A stretch of 64,000 nt of DNA, taken from positions 69,904,696-69,968,695 of the forward strand of contig CM060188.1 in NCBI GenBank assembly GCA_030549335.1. Reading direction: 5' to 3'. The stretch's first letter is position 1. Each line of letters starts with the position of its first letter. Origin of the DNA: Pontederia crassipes (lineage: Eukaryota; Streptophyta; Magnoliopsida; Commelinales; Pontederiaceae). The notes beneath the pieces are model-generated. The model made no database searches. It was given only the letters and a program-made list of their open reading frames with translations, and was not told the origin of the DNA. Of the stretch, positions 36,267 through 47,451 are shown piece by piece. Made by a program: the position numbers and the translations under genes.

Positions 36267-39200
36267 TTGGCATTCGGCGATCAAGGTGAAATGACGTCGA
36301 ACTCGGAGACGAAGAATGAACCCGTTGCACCGGAGAAGGGCCGCCAGGATCGAGGGCGCGCCCGCTCGAAGGACACCATGTCCGCCTTCAAGCAACGCCT
36401 CGGCCAATTCCAGTTGGACATGGGCGAGATGCAAGACCAACTCGCAACGCACGAGCGGGAGTTGGAGAAGACCGTAGACCTTGCCACGGTGCGGGAAGAG
36501 ATGGCGCCGTTGTACACACGGCTCGAGTCCATGGAGGCGACAATCATGGACATGCGGGAGACCTTGAACAATGATCTCTCAAACATGCGGTTTGAGATGG
36601 AGCAACAGTTCCAGACCTTCCGGGAGGAGCTCAAGCGACGCTATGGAGATGGGCGACGTCTCGAAGCGCTCGCCCCGTATGAGGCAAGGATTGATGTGCC
36701 AAAGCCGAGGCCCTACAAAGGCTAGCGGTCGGCAAGGGAGATCAACAACTTCCTGTGAAACGTCCGAAGGTACATGGAGGCCTTGGACGTGACATCCGAA
36801 GTGAGGATGGTGAAGCTCGCATCCTTCTACTTGCAAGATGCGGCGAGTCTATGGTGGCGGTGCAATTGCGACGACGTGGAGCGTGGCATTGTGGGTCCCA
36901 CTGAGAGGTGGGACGACTTCAAGAGGCAGCTTACCAACTACTTCTGCCCTGTCAAGTCGGGACTGGAGGCCAAGATTGCGTTGTTCAACATTTGCCAGAA
37001 GGGCACATTGAAGGAGTACGTGAAAGAGTTCACCGAGCTCCGCCTACAGAATTCCCAAGTGGACGAAGACACGTTGTTGGCGGTCTTCGTGAAGGGTTTG
37101 AAGCCATGAGCTAGGACGGAGTTGAAGCGACGAGATTGCCCCAACCACCGCTCGCTAGTCGCCGCTGCTGAGTCGCTCGTGGAGTATGCCAAAGCGAGCA
37201 CTCCACCACCAAAGCCCTCTGGAAAGGACAATGGTAGGGGAGAGAAGTCCAAATCACAAGGAGGCAAGCCGCGCTATCAAGACAAAGGCAAGGGACACCA
37301 GGACGGGAAGCCCAACAATGGAAGATTCAAGAGGGACGAAAAGCCGCCAAAGCCTTACTACATTTGCAAGGGTCCACATTGAACGAGCGATTGTCCGCAG
37401 AAGGCGACAGTCAACATAATGTATTGCCGCAACGAGAAGGAAAAAGAGAAGGAGGAGGCGTGTCTCAGCTCGATGCACATCCTCAGCGCCATCAACGCCT
37501 CGAAGGGTCCTTCATCGGCTGCACGACTTTATGCAGACATCGAGTTGAACGGGCAAGTCTTCAACGCCCTCATCGACACGGGAGCATCGGAGTTGTTCGT
37601 GTCAGAAGTGGTCGCCAAGAAGTTAAAGCTGCCACTCCAAAAGACTAACGCCACGTTCAAGACGGTGAACGCAAAGTCTATCTCGACCACAGGAATTTCT
37701 CCTGAAGTGAAGGTTCGCATCGGCAGGTGATCGGAAAGCTTCAACGTAACGGTGGCACCAGTGGACGACTATGAAGTGATGGCGGATATCTCTTTTCTGC
37801 GACACATTGCTGCATGTGTCATCCCGCTCACCAATTCAATGGTCATCTTCGATCCCAAGGGACCCTACAACGTCGCCGTGAGGTCAAGCGGAGACCTCAA
37901 ACAGAAGACCCTCTCCGTCATGCAAGTGGCGAAGGGGTTGCGCAAACAGGAGCACACCTTCCTGGCGACCGCCATCTTGGAAGATCCGGGGCCCTCCACT
38001 CCAACACCTCCCAAAGTCCTCGAAACCCTTGAGGATTTTGCGGACGTCATGCCTCCGGAACTCTCAAAGCGGTTGCCTCCGAAGCGTGAAGTGGACCATG
38101 TCAACGACTTGGTCTTAGGATCAAAAGCCCCACATGGAGTCCCCTATTGGTTCGCCCCTCCGGAACTCACAGAACTCCGTAAGTAACTCACCGAACTACT
38201 GGATGCAGGATATGTTCGGCCTTCAAAGTCTCCATATGGCGCCCCGGTTCTCTTTCAGAAAAAGCATGACGGTTCCCTTCGGATGTGCATCGACTACCGG
38301 ACGCTCAACAAGCTTACGGTGAAGAACAAGTACCCCATCCCCTTGATGGCGGACTTGTTCGACCAACTTGGCGGTGCAAGATGGTTTACCAAGTTGGATC
38401 TTCGTTCGGGCTATTGGCAAGTCCGGATCGCGGAGGAGGATGTGCAGAAGACGGCGTGCGTCACAAGATACGGCTCTTATGAGTTCCTCATGATGCCGTT
38501 CGGCCTCACCAACGCCCCGACGACCTTCTGCACTCTCATGAATAAGGTATTGCAGTCATTCCTTGACAGGTTCGTGGTTGTGTACTTCGATGACATCATG
38601 ATCTACAGCCGCACCTTGGATGAGCATATCGAGCACATTCGGCAAGTGTTCGAGGTGTTGCGACAGAACGAGCTCTACGTCAAGTAGGAGAAGTGTGCCT
38701 TCGCTCAACCGGAAGTGCACTTCTTGGGACATGTCGTCGGAAGTGGAAAGCTGAAGATGGATGGCGGGAAGATTCGAGCCATCGTGGAGTGGGAGCCGCC
38801 CAAGCGGGTTTCCGATATGCGTTTGTTCATTGGCCTGACGAACTACTATAGGCGATTCGTCAAGGGGTATTCACATGTGACGACTCCTTTGACGAATCTC
38901 CTCCGGAAGAATGTGAAGTGGGAGTGGACGCCGACATGCCAGGAAGCGTTCGACAACCTCAAGAGGGCCATGACGGAGGAACCGGTGCTCGTCCTGCCAG
39001 ACCACACCAAGCCCTATGAGGTGCAGATAGATGCTTTTGACTATGCCATTGGAGAAGTTCTTATGCAGGAGGGGCATCCCGTGGCGTTCGAGAGTCGCAA
39101 ACTCAACGACACGGAGCGGCGCTACGCCGTTCAGGAGAAGGAGATGACAGCGGTGATTCACTGCCTTAGAACATGGCGGCACTACCTTCTCGGGTCGCGA

Positions 39201-40070
39201 TTTTACATCAAGATGGACAATGTCGCGACAAGTTACTTCGAGACACAGAAAAAACTCTCGCCAAAGCAAGTAAGATGGCAAGATTTCATGACGGAATTCG
39301 ATTATCTCCTGGAGTACAAGCTCGGCAAGACGAATGTCATTGTCGATGCCCTCAGCCGACGCGCGGAATTGACGGCCATGAGCTCCTCTCAGGCCGACCT
39401 CATCAAGAGGATCAAGAAGGGATTGGAGTCAGATCTCACGGCAAAGAACCTGTTCGAGCAAGCGAGGGAGGGCAAGACACGCCGCTTTTGGGTGGAAGAT
39501 GGGCTAATCTTCACCAAGGAACGTCGCATTTACGTTCCACTCTTCGACAACTTATGGCGCAATATCATGCAAGAGTGCCATGACTCCAAGTGGGCGGGAC
39601 ATCCGGGCATCCGCCGCACTTTGGCATTCATCGAAGACAACTACTTCTGGCCAAGGATGGAAAATGACATTGAAGGGAAGAATCTACACAAGGGCCTTGT
39701 TAGGCGTTACGAGGACCCCTTCAAGATCCTGAAGAAGGTAGGCAAGGTGGCCTACAAGTTGGAGCTCCCGCCTCAGATACAACAACACCCCGTCTTCCAT
39801 GTCAGCCTGCTCAAGCCTTTCGTTGAAGACACTGAAGATCCCGGGCATGGGATTTCAGACCGCGTTCCGCCGGCCATCTGTCAGCAGTTTACTGATCAAG
39901 TTGAAGAAGTACTCGCCGTCCGCACGAAGAATCGGAAGAAGGAGTATCTTGTTCGATGGAGCGGAAGACCGGACGTCGACACAAGTTGAGAGACAGCCGA
40001 AGACTTGTAGCAGTTCAAGCAGAAGATTGAAGAATTCCAAGCCGCTGCTTTAGGAACGTCGCTGACTTGA
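36267..40070 (+). pseudogene. Chromovirus gag-pol, single frame with nonsense codons and an integrase deletion
   Basis: One plus-strand frame runs from 36267 (a second ATG is at 36291) to a stop at 40068-40070. Gag has a long coiled coil (about 36360-36650) and a degraded zinc knuckle near 37353-37395, where the first Cys is Tyr. Protease has ALIDTGASELFVS near 37570. Reverse transcriptase has [11 protein letters not shown] near 38577-38607. RNase H spans about 39010-39180. The zinc-binding start of integrase is present (CHDSKWAGHPGIRR near 39580-39615), but the frame jumps at about 39675-39690 to the integrase C-terminus, losing the CxxC pair and the catalytic core. A chromodomain-like end with EYLVRW follows. 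Nine premature stops lie at 36723, 36756, 37107, 37380, 37728, 38184, 38685, 39987 and 40008. No frameshift was found, so it cannot make a full product. Confidence 0.88.
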
Positions 40071-40081
40071 GTGGGGGAGAA
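40070..40081 (+). other. Polypurine tract
   Basis: AGTGGGGGAGAA directly before the 3' LTR start TGCCCC, in the standard place for plus-strand priming. Confidence 0.85.
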
Positions 40082-40625
40082 TGCCCCGGGGATTTCTCCT
40101 CGGGGCACGTCGAGCTATCTTATCATGTATTTTCCTTTTCAACCCACTTTTGTACTTAGTTTATTTTCTAAGTGTGGTGGTGGCAGTTTTGTAATTTGCA
40201 CTCCAGAAAAGTGCACCCCCAGAGATGGTCCTCCACACCATACGTCGCAAACCTACCACCCAAAATGGTGGTATAGTAGGGGAGACCGGCTAGTGCTCCC
40301 CCGAAGTGTTGTAATCATTCCTATTTACACAACAAAGATCTCAAGCTTCCCTAAATCTAACATCGTGCCTCAAGCGTAGGGTGGCAACCCACAAAAAGAG
40401 TGTCCCAAAGCGTCCCAAGCGATCGAGCGTTACGTCGAGGTGCCCGTTTGCTCACAAACACCTCCACCGAAGAAGCGTACGCTCGGGATCGTGCGTCCCA
40501 AAAAGTTGTGGCATACAAAAAATGGCATAAACAAGCTTCCGCAAAGCGCACAAAAGAGCTTGCCTAGATGTTGAGCACGTCTAGACGCCGCACGGGTCGG
40601 TCGAGCAAAAAATGACCCCGTGACA
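40082..40625 (+). repeat. 3' LTR of the chromovirus
   Basis: 544 bp, TGCCCCGGGG...GTGACA. Differs from the 5' LTR mainly by transitions plus a few small indels. Confidence 0.9.
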
Positions 40626-40930
40626 TGTGCGCACATGAATATAGTAATTAATCTTTATCATTTTATGTCATCGAGTTATACATGAAACTTATGTATATTT
40701 TGTATTATGACGTGGTCCATGAATGCCTTATTGTGTCATGTGATGTACTCATTTATATTACCGAGCTTCCGCATAGCCACATTTATGGACTTCTATATAT
40801 TCAACTTTCGCACTTATATTCTAAATATATATATATTATTCTCTAAAGTCTGTTTGCCTTGGTGGTCAATATGTACTGCTTTGAGAGGAGATTTCGTCGA
40901 GTGACGAGATCAAATTTTGGGACGCTACAC

Positions 40931-41541
40931 CACCTATCATTATGAATTACGTGACACTAAACGATTTAATCAAATTAGTTAGATTTGATCAGGAATCCAT
41001 CTTTACAATAATTGTGGATTGACATTTAATCTTGGACGCCCCTTTCCAAATACAAAAAAATTGATTTTAAAAAAGGACACCTGTCAATGTTACGATTCAA
41101 TTTTACTTTAATGCTTTGAAAATAATGTTCAATTAATATTTACTTCAAGATATACCGTGTTCCCTGATTTTGTGGACAAGCGTAATGAGAAAAAATAGGA
41201 TGAAATGATAAAAACTGATATCTTACTAAAAAAAATTTATATGAAAATACTCCATATTAATCATATTACTCGAAAAGATAATTAAACTATTGAGAGGAAA
41301 ACTCTGTAAGCAATGAAAAAATAAATAAATAAGGTATTAGAAAAACTTTCTTCGCATCAAAATTCATTTTATTTCGCTTCGCCCCATCAAAATAAAACAT
41401 TATAAAATGATCCCGTAATATCCCATTATATCCTCGGGCCTTTTCCTGCCAGTCTGCCCCCTCCTTGCCCCCCTCTCCTCTCTCACCCCCATTTCCGCAA
41501 AGGGAAGGAGCACGGCAGTTGGATTGCTCTCCTCCGCTCCA
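40931..41541. promoter_or_regulatory. Upstream region of the STIC2-like gene
   Basis: AT-rich spacer to about 41400, then a CT-rich leader (CCCCCTCC and TCTCCTC runs) just before the ATG at 41542, typical of plant 5' UTRs. No clear TATA box was assigned. Confidence 0.4.
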
Positions 41542-44500
41542 ATGGCGTCGACGACCACCTCTCTCTCAAGCAATTTATCGAACGTACTCCGGACCTGCGA
41601 CTGGAAGCCCGCCGCCTTCACCTCCTCGTCCTCCACTCCGTCCCTCGCGCGTCAGTACCCTCCCCTCTCATCTTGTCAATGACTATGCTAGGGTTTATGT
41701 TATGGTTCCGTTTTCTTCCAATTCCCTGTTATTCACCCTTTTCGTTGCCTCACTTCTCTGTTGTTCAGATTTTTGTTTTTCAAGTTTGGGCAATTCTTGC
41801 AATTCGTGATTTCGTCTGTTTCAAGGTTGAAATGTTTACGGTTCCTTCAAATTTCTGTATTAGCCGCCTTTTATGTTATTAAAAGAGGAAAAATAATTAT
41901 CAAAATGTTTGTAATTGCTTGACCTTTGTGCAATGAGTACTTCAATTTCTTGCAACATGAATTAGGATGATTCGCAGTTAGCTCACTTAGCACACGATTG
42001 GCATATGCCTTCACGTCTGGTTCTTGTGATGATTGAACACCCTCCACATGTCTCGGTAGTATGCAATCTTGACATAGTTCGTAGGAAGACGAATTAAGCA
42101 ACATTGTATGTGTAATACTGAACTTTCGGTCCTTTAGTGACCAGGCATGGGTTCCAGGAAAATCTCTGTTGGCAATGTTTTTCTTTCCCTTGTTATGTAA
42201 ATTTGATTGTTGTATATTCAAACCTGTGCCAAACTGCCTATGTTTAACCTGCAAAATTTAGATCTTCTAACCTTAAAGGATTTTTTTTGAGCAAAAGGCT
42301 TGAGGAAGTTATTCACTGTTGTTAGTCTACTCTTGCATCCATGGTCTGTTTTGTTCCAATGATCCACTTTTAGGCATCCATTTGAACTTTGTGTTGCATC
42401 TTGTCTTTCAGGTCATAGACTCAATGGTCCGACATTCTTGGAGTGGCCCTCTAGTAGAAGAAATCATGGAAGGAACTCCCTCCGCATCTATGGATTGTTT
42501 GGAGGAAAGAAGGATAAGAGTGAAAGTGGTGATGACGCACCACCAAAGGTCGGCAGCTTATTAATTTGTCACCTATTCTTGCTATAAGATTTTAGAACTA
42601 TAAATGCCTTTTGAACTTGGAAGGTGAGGATACAAGCAATAGTTAAATTGCCTTTTGAACTTGGAAGGTGAGGATACAAGCAATAGTTAAATTGCCTCTT
42701 TGATGACAAGAGGGATCATGGCTTCGAGTCATGGATAGTCCCTTCAAAAGCAGGGGTAGTGCGGCATACATATGCCATGCCCTAGACCTTCCAGTCAGAG
42801 TGCTTGGGGCATAGGTTACCCTTTTGTGTATATTTATCCTTTCATTATTTCCTGATAAGCGCATGTCTCTCATATTTGTAATGAATTAAGATATTCATTT
42901 TCATTCATTTCTCCCTTTTCTAGATGATAAAGGACTCTAACGACCTTTTCTAGACATCCATACACTTTCCCTTGATGTGGATTATATATATGTTAAGGCC
43001 TACTCGAATATTTATATGTATATGTTAAGTAAAGCTTACAAAATTGTTTGTCATTTCTTTAGGCAGGGCTTTTGGGGAACATGCAAAATCTTTATGAGAC
43101 CGTCAAGAAAGCCCAAATGGTAGTTCAAGTTGAAGCCGTTCGTGTGCAGAAGGAGCTTGCAGCGTATGCATTGGCCTATTGTTAAACTACTAGTTTCTAT
43201 TGATTGGAATCAAAATCTGAGGATTGCCTTCTTTTTTTTTTATAGAGCGGAATTTGATGGTTATTGTGAAGGTGAGCTAATTAAGGTATGTCTATTCGTA
43301 AACTGTTCTTTAGCACATCATAAATTATGTCACTTGAATTATTGGCTTTTTGTCCAAGGATCTCTTGTTTTGGCTGACAATATTTTATATTTTCCAAGCT
43401 AACATAAAGATGCTGGCAATCCATGAATGCTTTACATATTCTTTTGGCATAGTGATGTAGATCGAAATAAGTTTGAGTTTTCTATTTGTGGGTTATTAAT
43501 CTTTAGTTACGTGTCCCTTTTTTTTCGAAGTGTGTGTGTCTTCTGTCAGTTTAACTAGGAATCCATTAGGAGGTTTCCTTGGAAACATTTAGTTTTATTT
43601 AATCCATGATTCTGTATTATTTGATATTGGGGTGTTTAGAACTCCATAAATATTTTCAAGAACAGACTTGATTAGTGAATTATATTTTTCCTACATTAGT
43701 ACATTAGTTCCTATTTACAAAAATAAAGGGGATATTCAGAATTGTGCAAATTATAGAGGGATTAAACTTATGAGTCACACAATGAAATTATGGGAAAAAG
43801 TGATTGAGCATAGATTGAGAATGGAGACTAGTATTTCTGAGAGACAATTTGGGTTCATGTCAGGAAGATCCACTACAGAGGCGATTTATTTACTAAGGAG
43901 GATGATGGAGAAGTATCGAAGTAGGAGAAGAGACTTACATATGGCTTTCATTGACTTAGAGAAGGCGTATGATCGGGTACCAAGGGATGTACTTTGGAAA
44001 GCCTTGCAAAAGAAGAGGGTGAGTGTTGCCTACATTAAGGTAATACAAGATATGTACGATGGGGCATTGACTAGGGTTAGGACACCCGGAGGTGAGACAA
44101 ATGAATTTTCTATAGGAATTGGCCTACATCAAGGATCAGCTTTAAGCCCGTATCTATTTAACTTAGTTATCGATGCTATAATCGAGAGTATCACAGAGGA
44201 GGTACCTAAGTGCATGCTATTTGCGGATGATATAGTACTTTTAGCGGATTCAAGAGAAGAGATTAATACAAAATTGGAAATATGGAGAAATACGTTGGAG
44301 TCAAAGGGTTTTCGTTTAAGTAGGAATAAAACAGAATATATGCATAGCAATTTCACAAATAAACAACTTAGAGACGATTTGAAAGTTAGGCTAGGGGAGG
44401 ATATAATTCCTCAAGTGACAAAGTTTAAATATTTAGGATCAATTGTAAGACAAGATGGTGAGATTGATGACGATGTTAATCATAGAATTCAAACTGGTTG

Positions 44501-47451
44501 GTGTAAGTGAAGGAAAGCCACTGGAGTTCTTTGTGATAGAAAAATACCCAATAAAGTTAAAGGAAAATTCTATCGTACTGCTATAAGACCAGCAATGTTA
44601 TATGGTAGTGAATGTTGGATTATGAAGGGACAACATGAATGTAAAATGGGGGTAGCCGAAATGAGGATGTTGAGATGGATGTGTGGTCATACAAGATTAG
44701 ATAAGATTAGGAATGACCATATACGTGAACGAGTCGGAGTGGCTCCTATTAATGAGAAAATGGTAGAGAATCGTTTGAGATGGTTTGGTCATGTTCAGAG
44801 AAGACCATTAGATGCGCCAGTAAGAAGAATAGATCAAATAATCTGGAGTCCGATTAAAAGAGGGAGAGGGAGGCCAAGGCGGACACTTGGCGAACTAATA
44901 GAGCAGGATCTATTGGTGAATAATATACCGAAAGGTTTGGTTACTAATAGAGCGGAATGGCGTCGTATGATCCATGTAGCCGACCCCACCTAGTGGGATA
45001 AGGCTTTGTTGTTGTTGTTGTTGTTGTATATGCATAGCAATTTCACAAATAAATAACTTAGAGACGATTTGAAAGTTAGGCTAGGGGAGGATATAATTCC
45101 TCAAGTGACAAAATTTAAATATTTAGGATCAATTGTAAGACAAAATGGTGAGATTGATGACGATGTTAATCATAGAATTCAAGCTGGTTGGTGTAAGTGG
45201 AGGAAAGCCACTGGAGTTCTTTGTGATAGAAAAGTACCCAATAAAGTTAAAGGAAAATTCTATCGTACTGTTGAGATGGATGTTGTGGTCATACAAGATT
45301 AGATAAGATTAGGAATGACCATATACGTGAACGAGTCGGAGTGGCTCCTATTAGTGAGAAAATGGTAAAGAATCGTTTGAGATGGTTTGGTCATGTTCAG
45401 AGAAGACCATTAGATGCGCAAGTAAGAAGAGTAGATCAAATAATCTGGAGTCCGATTAAAAGAGGGAGAGGTTGCTTATGTACATCTTTAGCACATTTCA
45501 AACCATTTGGATCATGGTTGTCAGGATCCCGATCCGGATAGTAAGATCTTACGATCCTCCGGACAGAAAACGAACCCGATCCTATCTAGAGGATCTTAAA
45601 CGTAGGATCTATACCGGATCTATAGCCGGATCTCAAAATCGGTAGGATCTTACGGTAGGATCTTACGATCCTAGCGATCCTACAATATTAGCACAACTTA
45701 ATTTATTCAAATAAAAAAATAGAAGTAAACATAAAGGTCCTTGAGAAAATTAGATTTAACTATATATTGTATATCTTAGTTTCACTTTCATGAATTTTAA
45801 TATCCTCTAATGTTATGTTATGAATCTAATACTATATTATCTTACGTCAAAATTATTTTTTATTATTGCACATATACTAAGAATCATATTGCACATTAAT
45901 AAATATTATAATTCATTAAGATCAAATATTATATATTATTATTTTAGTGTTTTTTAAGAATATATCATATTATCTTTCGGATATAAAAAAATTATCTATT
46001 AGACTTAAAAATATCAATAAAGTATTAATGGTCAATGTTTAATTAACTTATATATAAACATAATATTTATGAATAAATATGCTACTTTATTATTTTTTAT
46101 TCATGGGGTAGGATCTTACGATCCTCGATCCGATTCTGCGATCCTCGATCCTCGAAGCCCCTTACGATCCTACCTCGGAAAGCGATCCTGACAACCTTGA
46201 TTTGGATATGTTAATGTCTTAATTTCAGTGAAAGTTCAGATACAACTAAACTTGTTCTTTTTTTTATAAACACTAATATGTCTCTCTAAATAAACATTAA
46301 TATGTATGATAAGCTTTACTAGAGAGTATTGTATACTCAACATTCTTTGGTGAAACTAAAACTGGAAGTTTGCACCAGCATGTTGATGTTTGGAATCTTT
46401 CAAATATTTGATTTTTTCGCAATAATTTAATAGATCAATGTTTGATTTCCATCATGCTTTGCAGTTACAGCAGTGATAGAAATTCTAGAAAAGAAATGAC
46501 ATCATAATTTATCTTCATGTCTTACCAGGTAACCCTTTCTGGAAATCAGCAACCAATACGAACTGAAATCACGGAGGCGGCAATGGAGTTGGGGTCTGAA
46601 GTAAGTGTTTTCTTTATTGATCTAATTTTGGTAACATGGTAACTTGTCATTCTCAAAAAAAGTATAGTAACTTGTGATGCAACACTATGCCTCTTAAGGT
46701 CTGCATATAAAGGGTCTCACTCTCGGTCATCGGAGAAGAGTTGTATGTGAAAAATATCTTGGTCGTTCGAGAAGAGTTGTAGTATGTGAAAAATATGTTG
46801 GTCGTTCGTAATCGAGCGACATTTTTGGCGAGCTCAGTTTTTGAATCCGGATACTTCATCATTCTCTAATAGTTAATGCATTTTCCTTAAAGTATGTGAA
46901 AAATGTTCCTTTTTTTTTGCTATATAAATAACTTTCACGATCTAGGAACATCACATATGTAAAGCATTTTACTACTGTAACTTCCCATTCTGCTCTTGGA
47001 TTGACTCTTCAGCAACTTTTTTGCTTGCTTGTGGAACTGTACTTACGCAGTACCCATGTTATGTTAACCCTAGTAATAAGAGTAATGGAATGGTGTTGCC
47101 TGGACAGAATGATTATCTCAAATTGAACTGGCTATATTGTACTTAAATAATCAGAAAGGCCATTTCGACGGTATACCTGGAATATCCTGGTTTCTGTACT
47201 GAGATTTCAATTTCTTAAAACATTGCAGAAACTTTCTTTGTTGGTAACTGAAGCATACAAGGATGCTCACCAGAAAAGTGTTCAGGTTAGACCATTTTCC
47301 TTTACGAAGAAAAAAAAATGAACTGTTGATTATCTCCCATGTTACATTAACAAGGAAATCTGTCAACTTGTTTCAGGCCATGAAAGAGAGGATGAGCGAT
47401 CTTGCCAAGAGTCTAGGAATGCCACCAAACCTCAACGAAGGACTGAAATGA
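41542..47451 (+). CDS. Chloroplast YbaB/EbfC-family nucleoid protein (STIC2-like)
   Basis: Seven exons: 41542-41650, 42412-42548, 43063-43163, 43246-43285, 46529-46600, 47229-47285 and 47377-47451, giving 196 residues. A Ser/Thr-rich transit peptide covers roughly the first 60 residues. The YbaB/EbfC domain fills about 83-196 with NMQNLYETVKKAQMVVQVEA, EFDGYCEGELIKVTLSGNQQ, TEITEAAMELG and a C-terminal MKERMSDLAKSLGMPPNL. Bacterial members are nucleoid-associated DNA-binding dimers. The plant plastid forms (STIC2 and its paralogue) are linked to plastid protein import and thylakoid biogenesis. Frame is kept over every junction; the intron 2 donor (AAG|GTCGGC) is weak. Intron 4 is 3243 bp because of LINE and MITE insertions, yet all exons are intact, so the gene is probably still functional. 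Confidence 0.9.
42605..42697 (+). repeat. Exact 44-bp tandem duplication in intron 2
   Basis: A 44-bp unit starting TGCCTTTTGAACTTGGAAGG occurs twice in a row (42605-42648 and 42649-42692) with no difference, followed by the first bases of a third unit. Identity of the copies implies a recent event. Confidence 0.9.
42693..42825 (+). mobile_element. SINE remnant resembling the plant Au family
   Basis: The order of landmarks matches a tRNA-derived Au-type SINE: a TTGCCTCTTTG stretch, a B-box-like GCTTCGAGTC, AGCAGGGGTAGTGC, CATACATATGCC, CCCTAGACC and a closing GGTTACCCTTTT. It is decayed and the A box is unclear. Recognition is from memory of the family; an alignment would settle it. Confidence 0.5.
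43695..45028 (+). mobile_element. 5'-truncated RTE-type LINE in intron 4
   Basis: Second copy of the LINE family found at 25293-27673, here in the sense orientation of the host gene. Homology begins around ACATTAGTTCCTATTTAC, in the reverse transcriptase, and ends in GGCTTTG followed by a (TTG)7 tail at about 45005-45027. The frame has the RT boxes YRGIKLM, FIDLEKAYDR, QGSALSPYLF and FADDIVLLA. One stop at about 44508 (TGA, where the other copies read TGG) separates two open parts in the same frame. No clear target duplication was found because a further LINE fragment abuts the tail. Confidence 0.88.
45029..45472 (+). mobile_element. Second LINE fragment, truncated at both ends
   Basis: Starts exactly after the (TTG)n tail with ATGCATAGCAATTTCAC and repeats 44338-44870 of the upstream copy at about 97 percent identity by eye. 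It has an internal deletion near 45270 and stops at GAGGGAGAGG without the 3' tail. Either two insertions are stacked, or this is a rearranged tandem piece. Confidence 0.8.
45513..46199. mobile_element. hAT-type MITE, 687 bp, in intron 4
   Basis: Perfect 8-bp target duplication ATTTGGAT at 45505-45512 and 46200-46207. Ends CATGGTTGTCAGGATC and, on the other strand of the right end, CAAGGTTGTCAGGATC (15 of 16 identical). Both subterminal regions are packed with GGATCTTACGATCC-type palindromes (about 45535-45680 and 46105-46185), while the middle is AT-rich and non-coding. Subterminal repeat arrays are transposase-binding sites in known hAT elements; that role is inferred here. Confidence 0.88.

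Larger units (their letters stand above)
35678..40625 (+). mobile_element. Ty3/Gypsy chromovirus, complete ends, defective
   Basis: Two LTRs (35678-36229 and 40082-40625) flank a primer-binding site, one long gag-pol frame and a polypurine tract. The four bases TGTG occur directly outside both LTRs, a plausible short target duplication. By eye the LTRs differ at roughly 5-8 percent of positions, so the insertion is not recent. Order of domains: gag, zinc knuckle, protease, reverse transcriptase, RNase H, integrase remnant and a chromodomain-like end, which is the chromovirus layout. A deletion removes the integrase core. I cannot place it with confidence in a named chromovirus lineage. Confidence 0.9.
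33011..40930 (+). repeat. Older Gypsy-type LTR interrupted by two later insertions
   Basis: Removing the insertions at 34418-35594 and 35678-40625 makes an LTR-like sequence continuous: CCTCCCATGTGTTG joins ATTTTACGGG, then ends near 40930 as GGGACGCTACA. The short segment CATGTGTTGATTTT resembles a part of the solo LTR near 57875 (CTGTGTTGATTTCC). Its own GC-rich palindrome cluster (GACCGCTCGA/TCGAGCGTCC) lies at 33245-33625. The left boundary was not found, and no PBS follows the right end. Short open frames in the uninterrupted parts (33345-34100) show no domain. Confidence 0.5.

Noticed and set aside
36168-37478. Minus-strand frames opposite the chromovirus gag
   Set aside because: Mirror images of GC-rich gag codons, with no domain of their own.
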